Source: UBA8437 sp964646205 (GTDB taxonomy: Bacteria; Planctomycetota; Planctomycetia; Planctomycetales; Planctomycetaceae). Taken from it: 64,000 nt of DNA. Each line of letters begins with the position of its first letter. Within the stretch, counting starts at the first letter, position 1. The notes under the pieces are model-generated. The model did not search any database, was not told the DNA's origin, and was given only the letters and a program-made list of their open reading frames with translations. Below are positions 1-7,710 of the stretch, piece after piece. The position numbers and the translations under genes were made by a program. The DNA lies in the NCBI GenBank assembly GCA_964646205.1, contig CAZYAZ010000001.1, positions 212,733 to 276,732 of the forward strand, written 5' to 3'.

Positions 1-117
1 GAGCAACGTTTGAAACGGGTATTGCGAGTCAAGTAACAGCCATGGAGGTTTGACAGATGTGGGGATTTCAGTCTATGCCAATGCCGGAAACCGGTCAATT
101 GGCGCTGAGAGTCAACC
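1..117. other. Window edge upstream of bioD; possible tail of an upstream gene
   Basis: This stretch lies before the first confident gene. Two short open frames enter from the left edge, one ending at a TAA at 34-36 and one at a TGA at 51-53. Either could be the last codons of an upstream plus-strand gene, perhaps another biotin gene, but neither shows a recognisable motif and codon use does not settle it. A GAGAG run at about 106-110 is a plausible ribosome binding site for bioD. Confidence 0.3.
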
Positions 118-804
118 ATGCGAGGCCTATTCATCACGGGCACGGACACGGGGGTCGGAAAAACGTGGGTCACCGCCATGGTGGCTCGACACCTGGACCA
201 GCAGGGGCTCCGGGTCGGGGCCTACAAGCCGACCGCCAGTGGATCCCAGGACGGCCGATGGGCCGATGTCGACGTTCTGCGAGAAGCAATCGGTGGACGG
301 TTCCCTGAGGAACGGATCTGTCCACAACGATTCGATGCACCACTGGCCCCTCCCGAAGCTGCCAGGCTGGAAAACCGAGAGATCGATTCGGGGTTATTGA
401 GATCGGGAGCGCTGTGGTGGAGCGATCAGGTTGACACGTTGCTGGTCGAGGGAGTGGGGGGACTGCTGTGCCCGCTTACCGAGTCGGAAACCATTGCCGA
501 TCTTGCTGTTGACCTGGGCTGGCCCATCGTCATCGTCGCCCGCAATGCCCTGGGCACGATCAACCACACGCTGCTCACCATCGACGTGGCACGCCGTCGT
601 GGACTGAAAATATCCGGAGTGGTACTCAATCAACCAGATCCGCCCGATTCTCATGACTGCTCCCTGGACACAAATGCCGGGGCAATTGGCCGATTCGGCA
701 ATGTCGAAATACTGGGACACGTGGCTTACGGCGGCCGCGACTTGCTTCCGCCCGATGGCACCGCGACAATCGATTGGCTGTCAGTGACCGATCACCGCCC
801 CTGA
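118..804 (+). CDS. bioD: ATP-dependent dethiobiotin synthetase BioD
   Basis: BioD closes the ureido ring of dethiobiotin from 7,8-diaminopelargonate, CO2 and ATP, the next-to-last step of biotin synthesis in the cytoplasm. The 228-residue length is normal for the family. The N-terminal P-loop GTDTGVGKT is at residues 8-16, the conserved lysine of the YKP motif is K37, and the EGVGGLL and GTINHTLL segments typical of the family are present. The ATG at 118 puts the P-loop at the expected distance from the N-terminus and has a GAGAG run just upstream. Other biotin genes probably lie to the left of the window. The next gene starts 28 bases downstream on the same strand but has no evident link to biotin. 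Confidence 0.95.
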   Translation: MRGLFITGTDTGVGKTWVTAMVARHLDQQGLRVGAYKPTASGSQDGRWADVDVLREAIGGRFPEERICPQRFDAPLAPPEAARLENREIDSGLLRSGALWWSDQVDTLLVEGVGGLLCPLTESETIADLAVDLGWPIVIVARNALGTINHTLLTIDVARRRGLKISGVVLNQPDPPDSHDCSLDTNAGAIGRFGNVEILGHVAYGGRDLLPPDGTATIDWLSVTDHRP

Positions 805-832
805 ACCCACCCCGTCACCCCTGTTTTCGCCA

Positions 833-1951
833 ATGACTCTCGAAGTTGCCTGTGGAGCATGCCAGGGTCGACTGGTGGTCGAAACCCCCGGGGTTGTTGT
901 CTCCTGCCCGCATTGTGGACACCACCTGACAACACCCGATTTTCCCGTCGACACACACTCCGATGACATCCCGGTGGAAACAACCGGATCGGTCATCGAG
1001 CCTGAACCGCCCGAGACGAACAACTCCAGCAGCATCTTCGACGAATCCGTCGCCGGACTGGAAGATCCTCGCACCGCCGAAACTCAACTCGACTCGGTTC
1101 CGGAGTTGGAAGAACTCAGGACCGAAGAACCCGACGACGCCCCAACGGAGAACTCCCCAACGGAAGATCCTCCGGCGTCTGAACCCAGGGCCACGCGACA
1201 ACGTGACACCGTGTCCCGGTCGGCATTCCTGATTTTGCTCAGTTATGCCAGTGCCGTCACCCTGGCCTGTCTCTGGCTGTTCTACCAATTGCAGAACGTA
1301 CCATTGCACAACCTGGAGAGACTGCCCGACCCAATCGATCAGGCCGAGGGTGGAAAACCACGACTGACACTGGTCGCCGTCGACAGTCCCATGCCAACCG
1401 GCCACACCCTGGCACTGGGCCAGTCTCGAAAATTCGGGCACATCCGGGTGACACCACTTCGGGTCAGCCGCGGATCACTCGGATTCGAAGCACTCCAGCA
1501 ACTCGGCGGTGGGATGAGTAGGAAGCCCGTTGGCCCGGTCCTGAAACTCCATCTCCAACTGGAGAATGAATCGAGTGACCAGGAGATCGCTCCTCTGGAC
1601 CGAACGCTGATGCTCTCGCGCCGGTATGACAACAACCAGGTCCTGGCCAACAATTTCCTGCGAGCCGGCAAGGATGCATCGATCACGCTGTTGCACGACA
1701 ACCCGCTGGAGGGCAACTGGAACTGGAAAGGCCAGGGAGCCGACCGGGTCAATGGAAAGGTACTGGAGCCGGGACAGTCTTTTCAGACCTACGTGCCAAC
1801 CGGTACCGAGGGGATCGGTGACCTGGCCGGACCGCTCTTCTGGCGGGTCCATCTCCGCAAGGGTTACAGCAATTCGGGCCGTGGCGTGACGACCATCTTC
1901 GAGGTGGCCTTCGACAGTTCGGAAATCCAGGCCGAAGAGAAGGTCGACTGA
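833..1951 (+). CDS. Zinc-ribbon, single-pass membrane protein of unknown function
   Basis: I do not recognise a named family. The 372-residue product starts with a short zinc-ribbon-like module, CGAC at residues 7-10 and CPHC at 25-28, followed by an acidic, proline-rich low-complexity stretch (about 40-125). One hydrophobic segment (about 128-150) probably spans the membrane. The C-terminal 200 residues look like an extracytoplasmic beta-rich domain. An N-terminal zinc ribbon ahead of a single membrane span is a layout I associate with planctomycete proteins of unknown role. It follows bioD by 28 bases and converges with the next gene, whose stop is 8 bases away. Confidence 0.75.
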   Translation: MTLEVACGACQGRLVVETPGVVVSCPHCGHHLTTPDFPVDTHSDDIPVETTGSVIEPEPPETNNSSSIFDESVAGLEDPRTAETQLDSVPELEELRTEEPDDAPTENSPTEDPPASEPRATRQRDTVSRSAFLILLSYASAVTLACLWLFYQLQNVPLHNLERLPDPIDQAEGGKPRLTLVAVDSPMPTGHTLALGQSRKFGHIRVTPLRVSRGSLGFEALQQLGGGMSRKPVGPVLKLHLQLENESSDQEIAPLDRTLMLSRRYDNNQVLANNFLRAGKDASITLLHDNPLEGNWNWKGQGADRVNGKVLEPGQSFQTYVPTGTEGIGDLAGPLFWRVHLRKGYSNSGRGVTTIFEVAFDSSEIQAEEKVD

Positions 1952-1958
1952 GCCGCCC

Positions 1959-3803
1959 CTACGCCGCCCGGCGAGCCAGTTGTCCCAGTTGCCTGGCCTG
2001 TACTGCCGACGTATCGACGGTCAACTCGATCCGGAATGTCCACTGCCCCGTGTCATCCGCCTGGAACGTCCAGTGCGGCACCACCAGGTCGGTTGCCGCC
2101 CCTCGCACCCGCCACGCCGGCGACCGGGGAGACCACCCCAGCGACCAGTCAACGCCAGCCTGTTCCTCGATCAGTCCCAACCAGTCGCCCTCGGGCATGA
2201 TGTCGAGTGTCTCGAGTTCGATGCGTTGCCCGTCCCGGTCATAGCCATAGCAATCTTCCAACGCCCCGGTCCCCAGAGGAATCTCGACGGCCAGGTGACG
2301 AAATGCTCGAGGCTCAAGCCCCGCGACACGGCCTTCCAGCAACAGACGTCGTCCGTCACCGGCTTCCATTCCGATCCGCCAGTCAATCCGAGGCCCAACC
2401 GACTCGGGAGCAGATTCCCAGCACATCCACGCCGAACCGCCGGGTCGTTCCAGGGTGATCTGACCTCCCTGTGGTCCCATCGACAGCAATCTCCCGGTGC
2501 CGTCGATGTATTCGTCCCGTGACGTTTCGGGATCGAGCAGCCAGGCGGCCGGTCCACCGTGGACCCCATCGCCCAGCCGACCGTTTAGCAGCGGCAAAGA
2601 CAATCCTATTTCCCGGAGGTCGAGTTCGTAAAAACCCCGGTCGTCGACCGGATCGATCCACGCCGTCAGCCCCTCGCTCTGCAATCGGACCTCGGTGCGA
2701 CCGTCGAGGTTGAAATCATCGGCCGTCACCTCGACCCAACCCGGCGACCGGTCCAGGAGCCGATCGGCAAGCCGTTCGGCCTCGAGCAACAACCGCCTGG
2801 CCTCGGCCAGGGTCGCGGGACCCGGCACACCCGTCTCCTCCGACGCGGCGGCTCCCTGTGCCCGGTAAAGCCCCCACCGTGCCCGCTCCAGTGCAGGGTC
2901 CTGCCTGTCCCGTTTTTTTGTCGCGGCGGCGATCAGTCGACTGACACCCAGCAGCCTCGCGTGGAGCCGGGCAGCCACCGGGTCGCGGTCTCGTTCCAGC
3001 CGCCAACTGCCACCCGGCTTGCCAACGGCCGGGAGACTGAATCGACCGCGCGACCCGGTCTGCTCGACGGCGGCCGTCGGAGTGACCAGGTCCCAGTCGG
3101 AACCCGCCGACAGCCACTTCAACAATCTCACCAACGATTGCCCATCCGCGCCGTCGCCGGTCCATTTCGAAGCCAACACGACCGGGCCGTCCCCCAACTC
3201 GTGACAGGATGATTCGAGCCGACCAGGCAAATCGTCGACCCGTCCGTCAACCAGCAGCCCGGCCAGGGTCTCGTCGGCCGGAAGGACTCCCAGCAATCGA
3301 CCGTCCGACTCGGTATGAAACCAGCCGGAACGAATTGAATGAGCCGAGCGGGTGGTCACGGTCGGGTCGGGCAGCAGGATTGTCGACCCAAGACCGGCTT
3401 CGACCAGGTCATCGGCCATTGTCGGTTCCCAGACCTGGTGAGGCACCCAGCCACACCCGGGGGTCACGCCCCATCTCGTCCTGGACCAGTCGAGATGAGC
3501 CGCCACCTGGCCGATCCGATCCTGCCGCGGCACTCCCGAGAGAACCACGTCACAGGCCGGTCCACCCAGAGGCTCGATCCGACCAGATTCGATCAGTGCA
3601 TCGATTCTCGAAGCCATGGCCGGATGACGCCGTTCGAGCTGTTCCCAGAACGGAACTCCCGCCGAAAACCCGATCGCCAGATCGGGAAGCGTGTCCAGAG
3701 TGTCCAGAAACGGCACCAGGTTATTGGCAACCAGCACATCGATGGCCTCGGCGGAGCATCCCACCCGCCTGACCACTCGAACGGCGACCACCAACTTCAC
3801 CAT
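1959..3803 (-). CDS. GH57-like protein (DUF1925/1926-type) with degenerate active site
   Basis: The fold relationship is to GH57 4-alpha-glucanotransferases and alpha-amylases. The motif PRQDRIGQ at residues 92-99 matches the family's P-x-x-DRxxQ block, WVPHQVWEP at 119-127 matches the WLTERVWQP-like block, and the C-terminal half has the DUF1926-type segment DFNLDGRTEVRLQ. The family motifs are changed, however. The nucleophile glutamate position holds H122, the N-terminal HxHQP block is absent, and the AYWHG motif of the middle domain is lost. It is therefore probably not a standard glucanotransferase and may be a binding or regulatory protein. I chose the ATG at 3803 because it aligns with GH57 N-termini; an upstream in-frame start at 3842 is possible. 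It is divergent from the sensor kinase gene. Confidence 0.7.
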   Translation of the reverse strand: MVKLVVAVRVVRRVGCSAEAIDVLVANNLVPFLDTLDTLPDLAIGFSAGVPFWEQLERRHPAMASRIDALIESGRIEPLGGPACDVVLSGVPRQDRIGQVAAHLDWSRTRWGVTPGCGWVPHQVWEPTMADDLVEAGLGSTILLPDPTVTTRSAHSIRSGWFHTESDGRLLGVLPADETLAGLLVDGRVDDLPGRLESSCHELGDGPVVLASKWTGDGADGQSLVRLLKWLSAGSDWDLVTPTAAVEQTGSRGRFSLPAVGKPGGSWRLERDRDPVAARLHARLLGVSRLIAAATKKRDRQDPALERARWGLYRAQGAAASEETGVPGPATLAEARRLLLEAERLADRLLDRSPGWVEVTADDFNLDGRTEVRLQSEGLTAWIDPVDDRGFYELDLREIGLSLPLLNGRLGDGVHGGPAAWLLDPETSRDEYIDGTGRLLSMGPQGGQITLERPGGSAWMCWESAPESVGPRIDWRIGMEAGDGRRLLLEGRVAGLEPRAFRHLAVEIPLGTGALEDCYGYDRDGQRIELETLDIMPEGDWLGLIEEQAGVDWSLGWSPRSPAWRVRGAATDLVVPHWTFQADDTGQWTFRIELTVDTSAVQARQLGQLARRAA

Positions 3804-3936
3804 CAGGTTCGTTCTCAACTGGACCGGACCGCGACAATCCATGCCGTCGTGGCGGAAACATATCGGTCGATCCCACCACGATCAAGACGACTCTGGCACG
3901 ACACGTGAGGCATTCCGCACACCCGCTGCCGAACTC

Positions 3937-3942
3937 TATACT
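3937..3942 (+). promoter_or_regulatory. Possible -10 box of the sensor kinase gene
   Basis: TATACT lies 22 bases before the chosen GTG start, in the divergent intergenic region. The -35 match (TTCCGC at 3913-3918, 18-base spacer) is weak. Confidence 0.3.
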
Positions 3943-3964
3943 GGAACCCCCCAGGAGTCTCGTC

Positions 3965-5338
3965 GTGTCGATGTCACCAGCCGCCGAAAATCGCCCACCA
4001 AGAGATCGCCACGCGTTCGAGCTGGCCGCCGAGACCATCACGCTGCGGATCCGCTGGTTTGGACTCGTGTTCGGCTTCGTGCTGGTCAACGTGCTTCGAG
4101 ATGAAAATCGATTGCTGCTCAACGCGATCCTGGGCCTGGGCCTGGGTTACGCAATCCTCGACACTCTCTGGAGCCTGAGGGGACTGGTCTTCCTCCGCCG
4201 CTGGCCTATTGCCATCTCCCTGCTCGAAGCGGTGTTTGTCGGCCTGTTGTGCGCCAACGACCACGGGCTGCAGAGCCCGTTCTTGTTTTACTACCTGCTG
4301 TCGCTGCTGGTCTGCGCCATCCGTTACACGCCCACTATCACCTCAATTTCCTTCCTTTTGCACGTGACCAGTTTCGGCCTGTTGGCCTTCAGTCTTCACG
4401 CCGAGAGTCGTGATGACGTGACGACGATGGTGCTGATGGTGGTCCTGATGGGATGGGTGACGTGGGCATCGACCGCTTTTGCTGAACTGGGCAAGTCGGT
4501 CGGCAGTCGCCTGGCCCAGCTCAACGACAAGCTCCAGGACAACCAGCAACTGCTCGAGAAGCGGATTGAAGGCCGCACGCGGGAATTGCAGGAATCCCAG
4601 GCGTTGTTGACACAGCAGGAAAAACACGCCGCCTTTGGCCTCCTGGCTGCCGGGATCGCTCACGAGGTCGGCAATCCCCTGGCCGCCATCAGCTCGTTGG
4701 TCCAACTGGTCAATCGACGACCAATCGATGACTACACTCGTGAACGCCTGGAAATGGTCGATGATCAGTTGGTCAGGATCCAGCGGACACTGCGAGAACT
4801 GGTCGACTTCAGCCGGCCCGCCTCCCACGAGGCAACGATGTGTGACATCCACGACGTGATCGAAGCGGCAATGTCGATCGCCAAGTACTACAAGAGAAAG
4901 AAGGGGAAACTGATCGTCAGGCGGTACGCCGAGAAGATGCCACCACTGCGAGTCGTCCGTGACCAGCTGGTCCAGGTCTTCCTCAATCTCGTGCTCAACG
5001 CGATGGATGCCACCGACGAGGGCGGGACGATCGAAATCACCACCTCGCTGACCAGTGGATGGCTGGAGGTCACAATCCGGGACGACGGACACGGCATTGA
5101 CCCTGCTCACCAGGACAACATCTTCGAACCGTATTTCACCACCAAGAGCACCGGAACCGGGCTGGGCCTGTTCGTCTCGCGCAGCCTCATCGAACAGGCC
5201 GGCGAGGGCCAAATTGAACTGGTCGCCTCCGACCCCTCCGGAACCACTTTCCGGATCCGGTTGACCTGTGACAATGTCCGACAACACGACGACGTGTTGC
5301 CCACCCAGGTGGAGACCGAGGAGGTTCAACCGGCATGA
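3965..5338 (+). CDS. Membrane sensor histidine kinase
   Basis: This is the sensor of a two-component pair with the overlapping downstream regulator. The N-terminal 160 residues hold several hydrophobic helices, so the sensing part is membrane-embedded. A coiled-coil-like linker leads to the HisKA domain with the phospho-accepting histidine in IAHEVGNP (about residue 233). The HATPase_c domain follows, with N box NLVLNAMDA, G1 DDGHGID and G2 GTGLGLFVS. Start choice: the AGGAG at 3953-3957 is 7 bases before GTG 3965; ATG 3971 is the alternative, and a further upstream ATG at 3905 lacks a ribosome site. The architecture resembles NtrB/AtoS-type kinases. The input signal cannot be read from sequence. 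Confidence 0.9.
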   Translation: MSMSPAAENRPPRDRHAFELAAETITLRIRWFGLVFGFVLVNVLRDENRLLLNAILGLGLGYAILDTLWSLRGLVFLRRWPIAISLLEAVFVGLLCANDHGLQSPFLFYYLLSLLVCAIRYTPTITSISFLLHVTSFGLLAFSLHAESRDDVTTMVLMVVLMGWVTWASTAFAELGKSVGSRLAQLNDKLQDNQQLLEKRIEGRTRELQESQALLTQQEKHAAFGLLAAGIAHEVGNPLAAISSLVQLVNRRPIDDYTRERLEMVDDQLVRIQRTLRELVDFSRPASHEATMCDIHDVIEAAMSIAKYYKRKKGKLIVRRYAEKMPPLRVVRDQLVQVFLNLVLNAMDATDEGGTIEITTSLTSGWLEVTIRDDGHGIDPAHQDNIFEPYFTTKSTGTGLGLFVSRSLIEQAGEGQIELVASDPSGTTFRIRLTCDNVRQHDDVLPTQVETEEVQPA

Positions 5339-6684
5339 ATGGATCACCGAGAATCCTGGTCGTCGAGGATGAGGAGATCATCCGGAAGTCGCTGTGCGAA
5401 TTCCTGACCGAGGAAGGATTCGAGGTCGCTCCGGCGAATTCGGTCGAATCAGCGAGGAAGTTGTTCCGCGATCACGAGACAAACGAGCTGGCATTCGATG
5501 TGGCCATCTGCGACGTGCAACTGCCCGACGGTGACGGGATCGAGTTGTTGAGCGAATTGATCGACCGCCATCCCGACACGGCGGGCCTGGTGATTACCGC
5601 ATACGCGACTGTCGATAACGCGGTGAAGGCCTTTGGTGCCGGGGCGTTTGATTACCTGGTCAAGCCAGTCATCTTCGAGGACCTTGCTCACAAGCTCCGC
5701 CGCCTGTTCCAGTACCAGGCGGTCAACAACGAGAATCGGGCCCTGCGACGCGAATTGCAACGACGGGACGATTCGGTCGAGATCATCGGGTCCAGCGAAT
5801 CACTGGGCCAATTGCAGTCGACCATTCTCAAGGTCGCAGAAACCAACTCCAACGTGCTCCTGGTCGGAGAAACCGGAACCGGAAAAGAGCTGTTCGCCCG
5901 GGCCATCCACCGGGCAGGGCCACAGGCCGAAAGCCGGTTTCTTGCGGTTCACTGCAGCACCCGTCCCACCGAGTTGCTCGAAAGCCAGTTGTTTGGCACT
6001 GGAACGAAGGAACCCGAACCGGGGGTCTTTCAGCAAGTGGGGCCCGGAACCGTCTTCCTCGACGAAATCGCCAAGTTGCCGCTCTCGACCCAATCCCGGC
6101 TGTTGCAGGCAATAGAGTATCGCGAAATCCTCCCGGTCGGTGGCTCCGATCCCCAGACCGTTGAGGCCCGTATTATTGCCTCGACCTGTCGGAACCTGGC
6201 ACGCGAAGTTGATGCGGGCACTTTCCAGGAAGACCTGTTTTATCGACTCGATGGAGTCAAGTTGCAGATTCCTCCCCTGAGAGAACGGCTCGAGGATGTT
6301 CCCGAGTTGGTCACGTTCTTTATCACGCGGCACGCCCGCGCCATGGGGAAACGTGTCACGGGGGCCACCGAGGAAACGGTTCGGTTGCTGATGTCCGCCC
6401 AGTGGCAGGGCAATGTCCGGCAACTGGACAATGCGATCGAACGGGCCGTCATGCTCTGCGACGGCGAGACGATCGTTCCCACCGACCTGCCTCCCGAACT
6501 CCTCGGGCTCGGACAACCTCTCCCGGACACCGACGATCTTCGCAGCGCGCTGCGTCACTACGAACGCCTGCACATTGCCCGGGTCCTCAGACAGTGCCCG
6601 GACAAGCGGGAAGCTGCCAAGCGACTGCGGCTGGGACTCTCCAGCCTGTACCGCAAAATCGAAGAACTCGACATCAGTCCCTGA
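5335..6684 (+). CDS. NtrC-like response regulator (receiver, AAA+, Fis HTH) lacking the GAFTGA loop
   Basis: The start ATG overlaps the kinase stop (ATGA), so the two genes are translationally coupled and form one system. The receiver domain has E11/D12, phospho-acceptor D60, T88 and K110. The AAA+ domain has Walker A GETGTGKE (178-185) and Walker B TVFLDEI (239-245). The C-terminal helix-turn-helix is Fis-like (REAAKRLRLGLSSLYRK). Between LFG (219-221) and Walker B the sigma-54 contact loop GAFTGA is missing; the segment reads GTGTKEPEPG instead. Family members without this loop generally do not activate sigma-54 RNA polymerase, so this regulator may act with sigma-70 polymerase or as a repressor. 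Targets are unknown. Confidence 0.9.
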   Translation: MNGSPRILVVEDEEIIRKSLCEFLTEEGFEVAPANSVESARKLFRDHETNELAFDVAICDVQLPDGDGIELLSELIDRHPDTAGLVITAYATVDNAVKAFGAGAFDYLVKPVIFEDLAHKLRRLFQYQAVNNENRALRRELQRRDDSVEIIGSSESLGQLQSTILKVAETNSNVLLVGETGTGKELFARAIHRAGPQAESRFLAVHCSTRPTELLESQLFGTGTKEPEPGVFQQVGPGTVFLDEIAKLPLSTQSRLLQAIEYREILPVGGSDPQTVEARIIASTCRNLAREVDAGTFQEDLFYRLDGVKLQIPPLRERLEDVPELVTFFITRHARAMGKRVTGATEETVRLLMSAQWQGNVRQLDNAIERAVMLCDGETIVPTDLPPELLGLGQPLPDTDDLRSALRHYERLHIARVLRQCPDKREAAKRLRLGLSSLYRKIEELDISP

Positions 6685-6685
6685 G

Positions 6686-6717
6686 ACCACCGCGAGCGTG
6701 ATCCGACCGCCGGTGGT
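6686..6717. terminator. Bidirectional terminator-like hairpin between convergent genes
   Basis: A perfect 7-bp inverted repeat, ACCACCG at 6686-6692 and CGGTGGT at 6711-6717, fills the gap between the stop of the regulator gene and the stop of the convergent aldo/keto reductase gene. It lacks a U-tract. Confidence 0.45.
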
Positions 6718-7608
6718 TCAATCCAGTCCCGAAATTCGATCGGCGATACCGGACACCAGGTCCTCGGGCAACGCACCCCGGTTGGCCGCCGCAACGTTCT
6801 CGGCCAGGTGATCCGGATCACAAGTGCCCACGATGATCGTATCGGCGTGGGGATGCGCGAGCGTGTGCCGCAGGATCAATTCGGCCCGCGACATCCCCTC
6901 GGGCACGATTTCATCCAGCTTGGCCCGTTCCCAGACGTCTTCCAGCGCCGGACGCCGAATCACGGCATCGGGACCCCCGTGAGCTATTCCCCCGCGAACA
7001 ATGATCCCGGCACCCGATTCAGCAGCCCGGCTGATCCAATCATGGTGCTCGGGAGCCAGGCACGAGTACGGAATCTGGAAGGTGTCGAAGACCTCCAGTT
7101 CGACAAGGTCTGGCAGATCCGGCAGTTTGCTGGAAGACCCGATGTGGCCCACGACCCCCTGGTCCCGAAAACTCACCAGCAGGTCGATCAGGCCGGTCTG
7201 CTCGAGCGTTTGAGCGTCGCCTCCATGAAACTGCAGAAGGTCGATCCTGTCGGTTTTCATTCGCCGCAGGCTGGTCTCAAGATTTCGCTCGACCACCTCG
7301 GGGCTCCAGACATGGTCGATCTCCAGGTGATCCTCGCATTGCGTGTACGCACAACCGCACTTGGTGGCCAGGACAAACTCGTTCCGCCTCGAGCTAATGA
7401 ACCGACCGATCCGTTCCTCGCTGATCCCGTAATCCGGCGAGGTGTCGATGAAATTGATGCCAGCATCGAGCACAGCGTTCAAACACCACTCGGCCCGCTC
7501 ATCATCGACCACCCGGACACCCCAGGTCCGCGGTCCACGCAAGCCCATGCTGCCATAGCCCAGGCGGGTCACGTCCAGCCCGGTGCGACCGAGTGTTTGT
7601 CGGATCAT
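6718..7608 (-). CDS. Aldo/keto reductase
   Basis: A TIM-barrel NAD(P)H-dependent oxidoreductase of the aldo/keto reductase superfamily, 296 residues and cytoplasmic. The N-terminal LGRTGLDVTRLGYGSMGLRG, the DTSPDYG segment with the catalytic Asp and Tyr, the Lys in LATKCGC, and His in LLQFHGGD make up the catalytic tetrad. The C-terminal part has the cofactor-binding segment TIIVGTCDPDHLAENV. I chose the internal ATG at 7608; the frame is open to 7647, but the extra 13 residues do not resemble family members. It is last in a minus-strand series after the cytochrome/WD40 and DUF1549 genes. The substrate cannot be predicted. Confidence 0.9.
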   Translation of the reverse strand: MIRQTLGRTGLDVTRLGYGSMGLRGPRTWGVRVVDDERAEWCLNAVLDAGINFIDTSPDYGISEERIGRFISSRRNEFVLATKCGCAYTQCEDHLEIDHVWSPEVVERNLETSLRRMKTDRIDLLQFHGGDAQTLEQTGLIDLLVSFRDQGVVGHIGSSSKLPDLPDLVELEVFDTFQIPYSCLAPEHHDWISRAAESGAGIIVRGGIAHGGPDAVIRRPALEDVWERAKLDEIVPEGMSRAELILRHTLAHPHADTIIVGTCDPDHLAENVAAANRGALPEDLVSGIADRISGLD

Positions 7609-7710
7609 GAGGCGATCATCAACCGGGCCACACTGCTTGTCGAACACCCATCGGTCATCATCCGTTCCCGTCGACAGACCAGCCAGCCCGGCGGTGCCAA
7701 TTCACACCGG

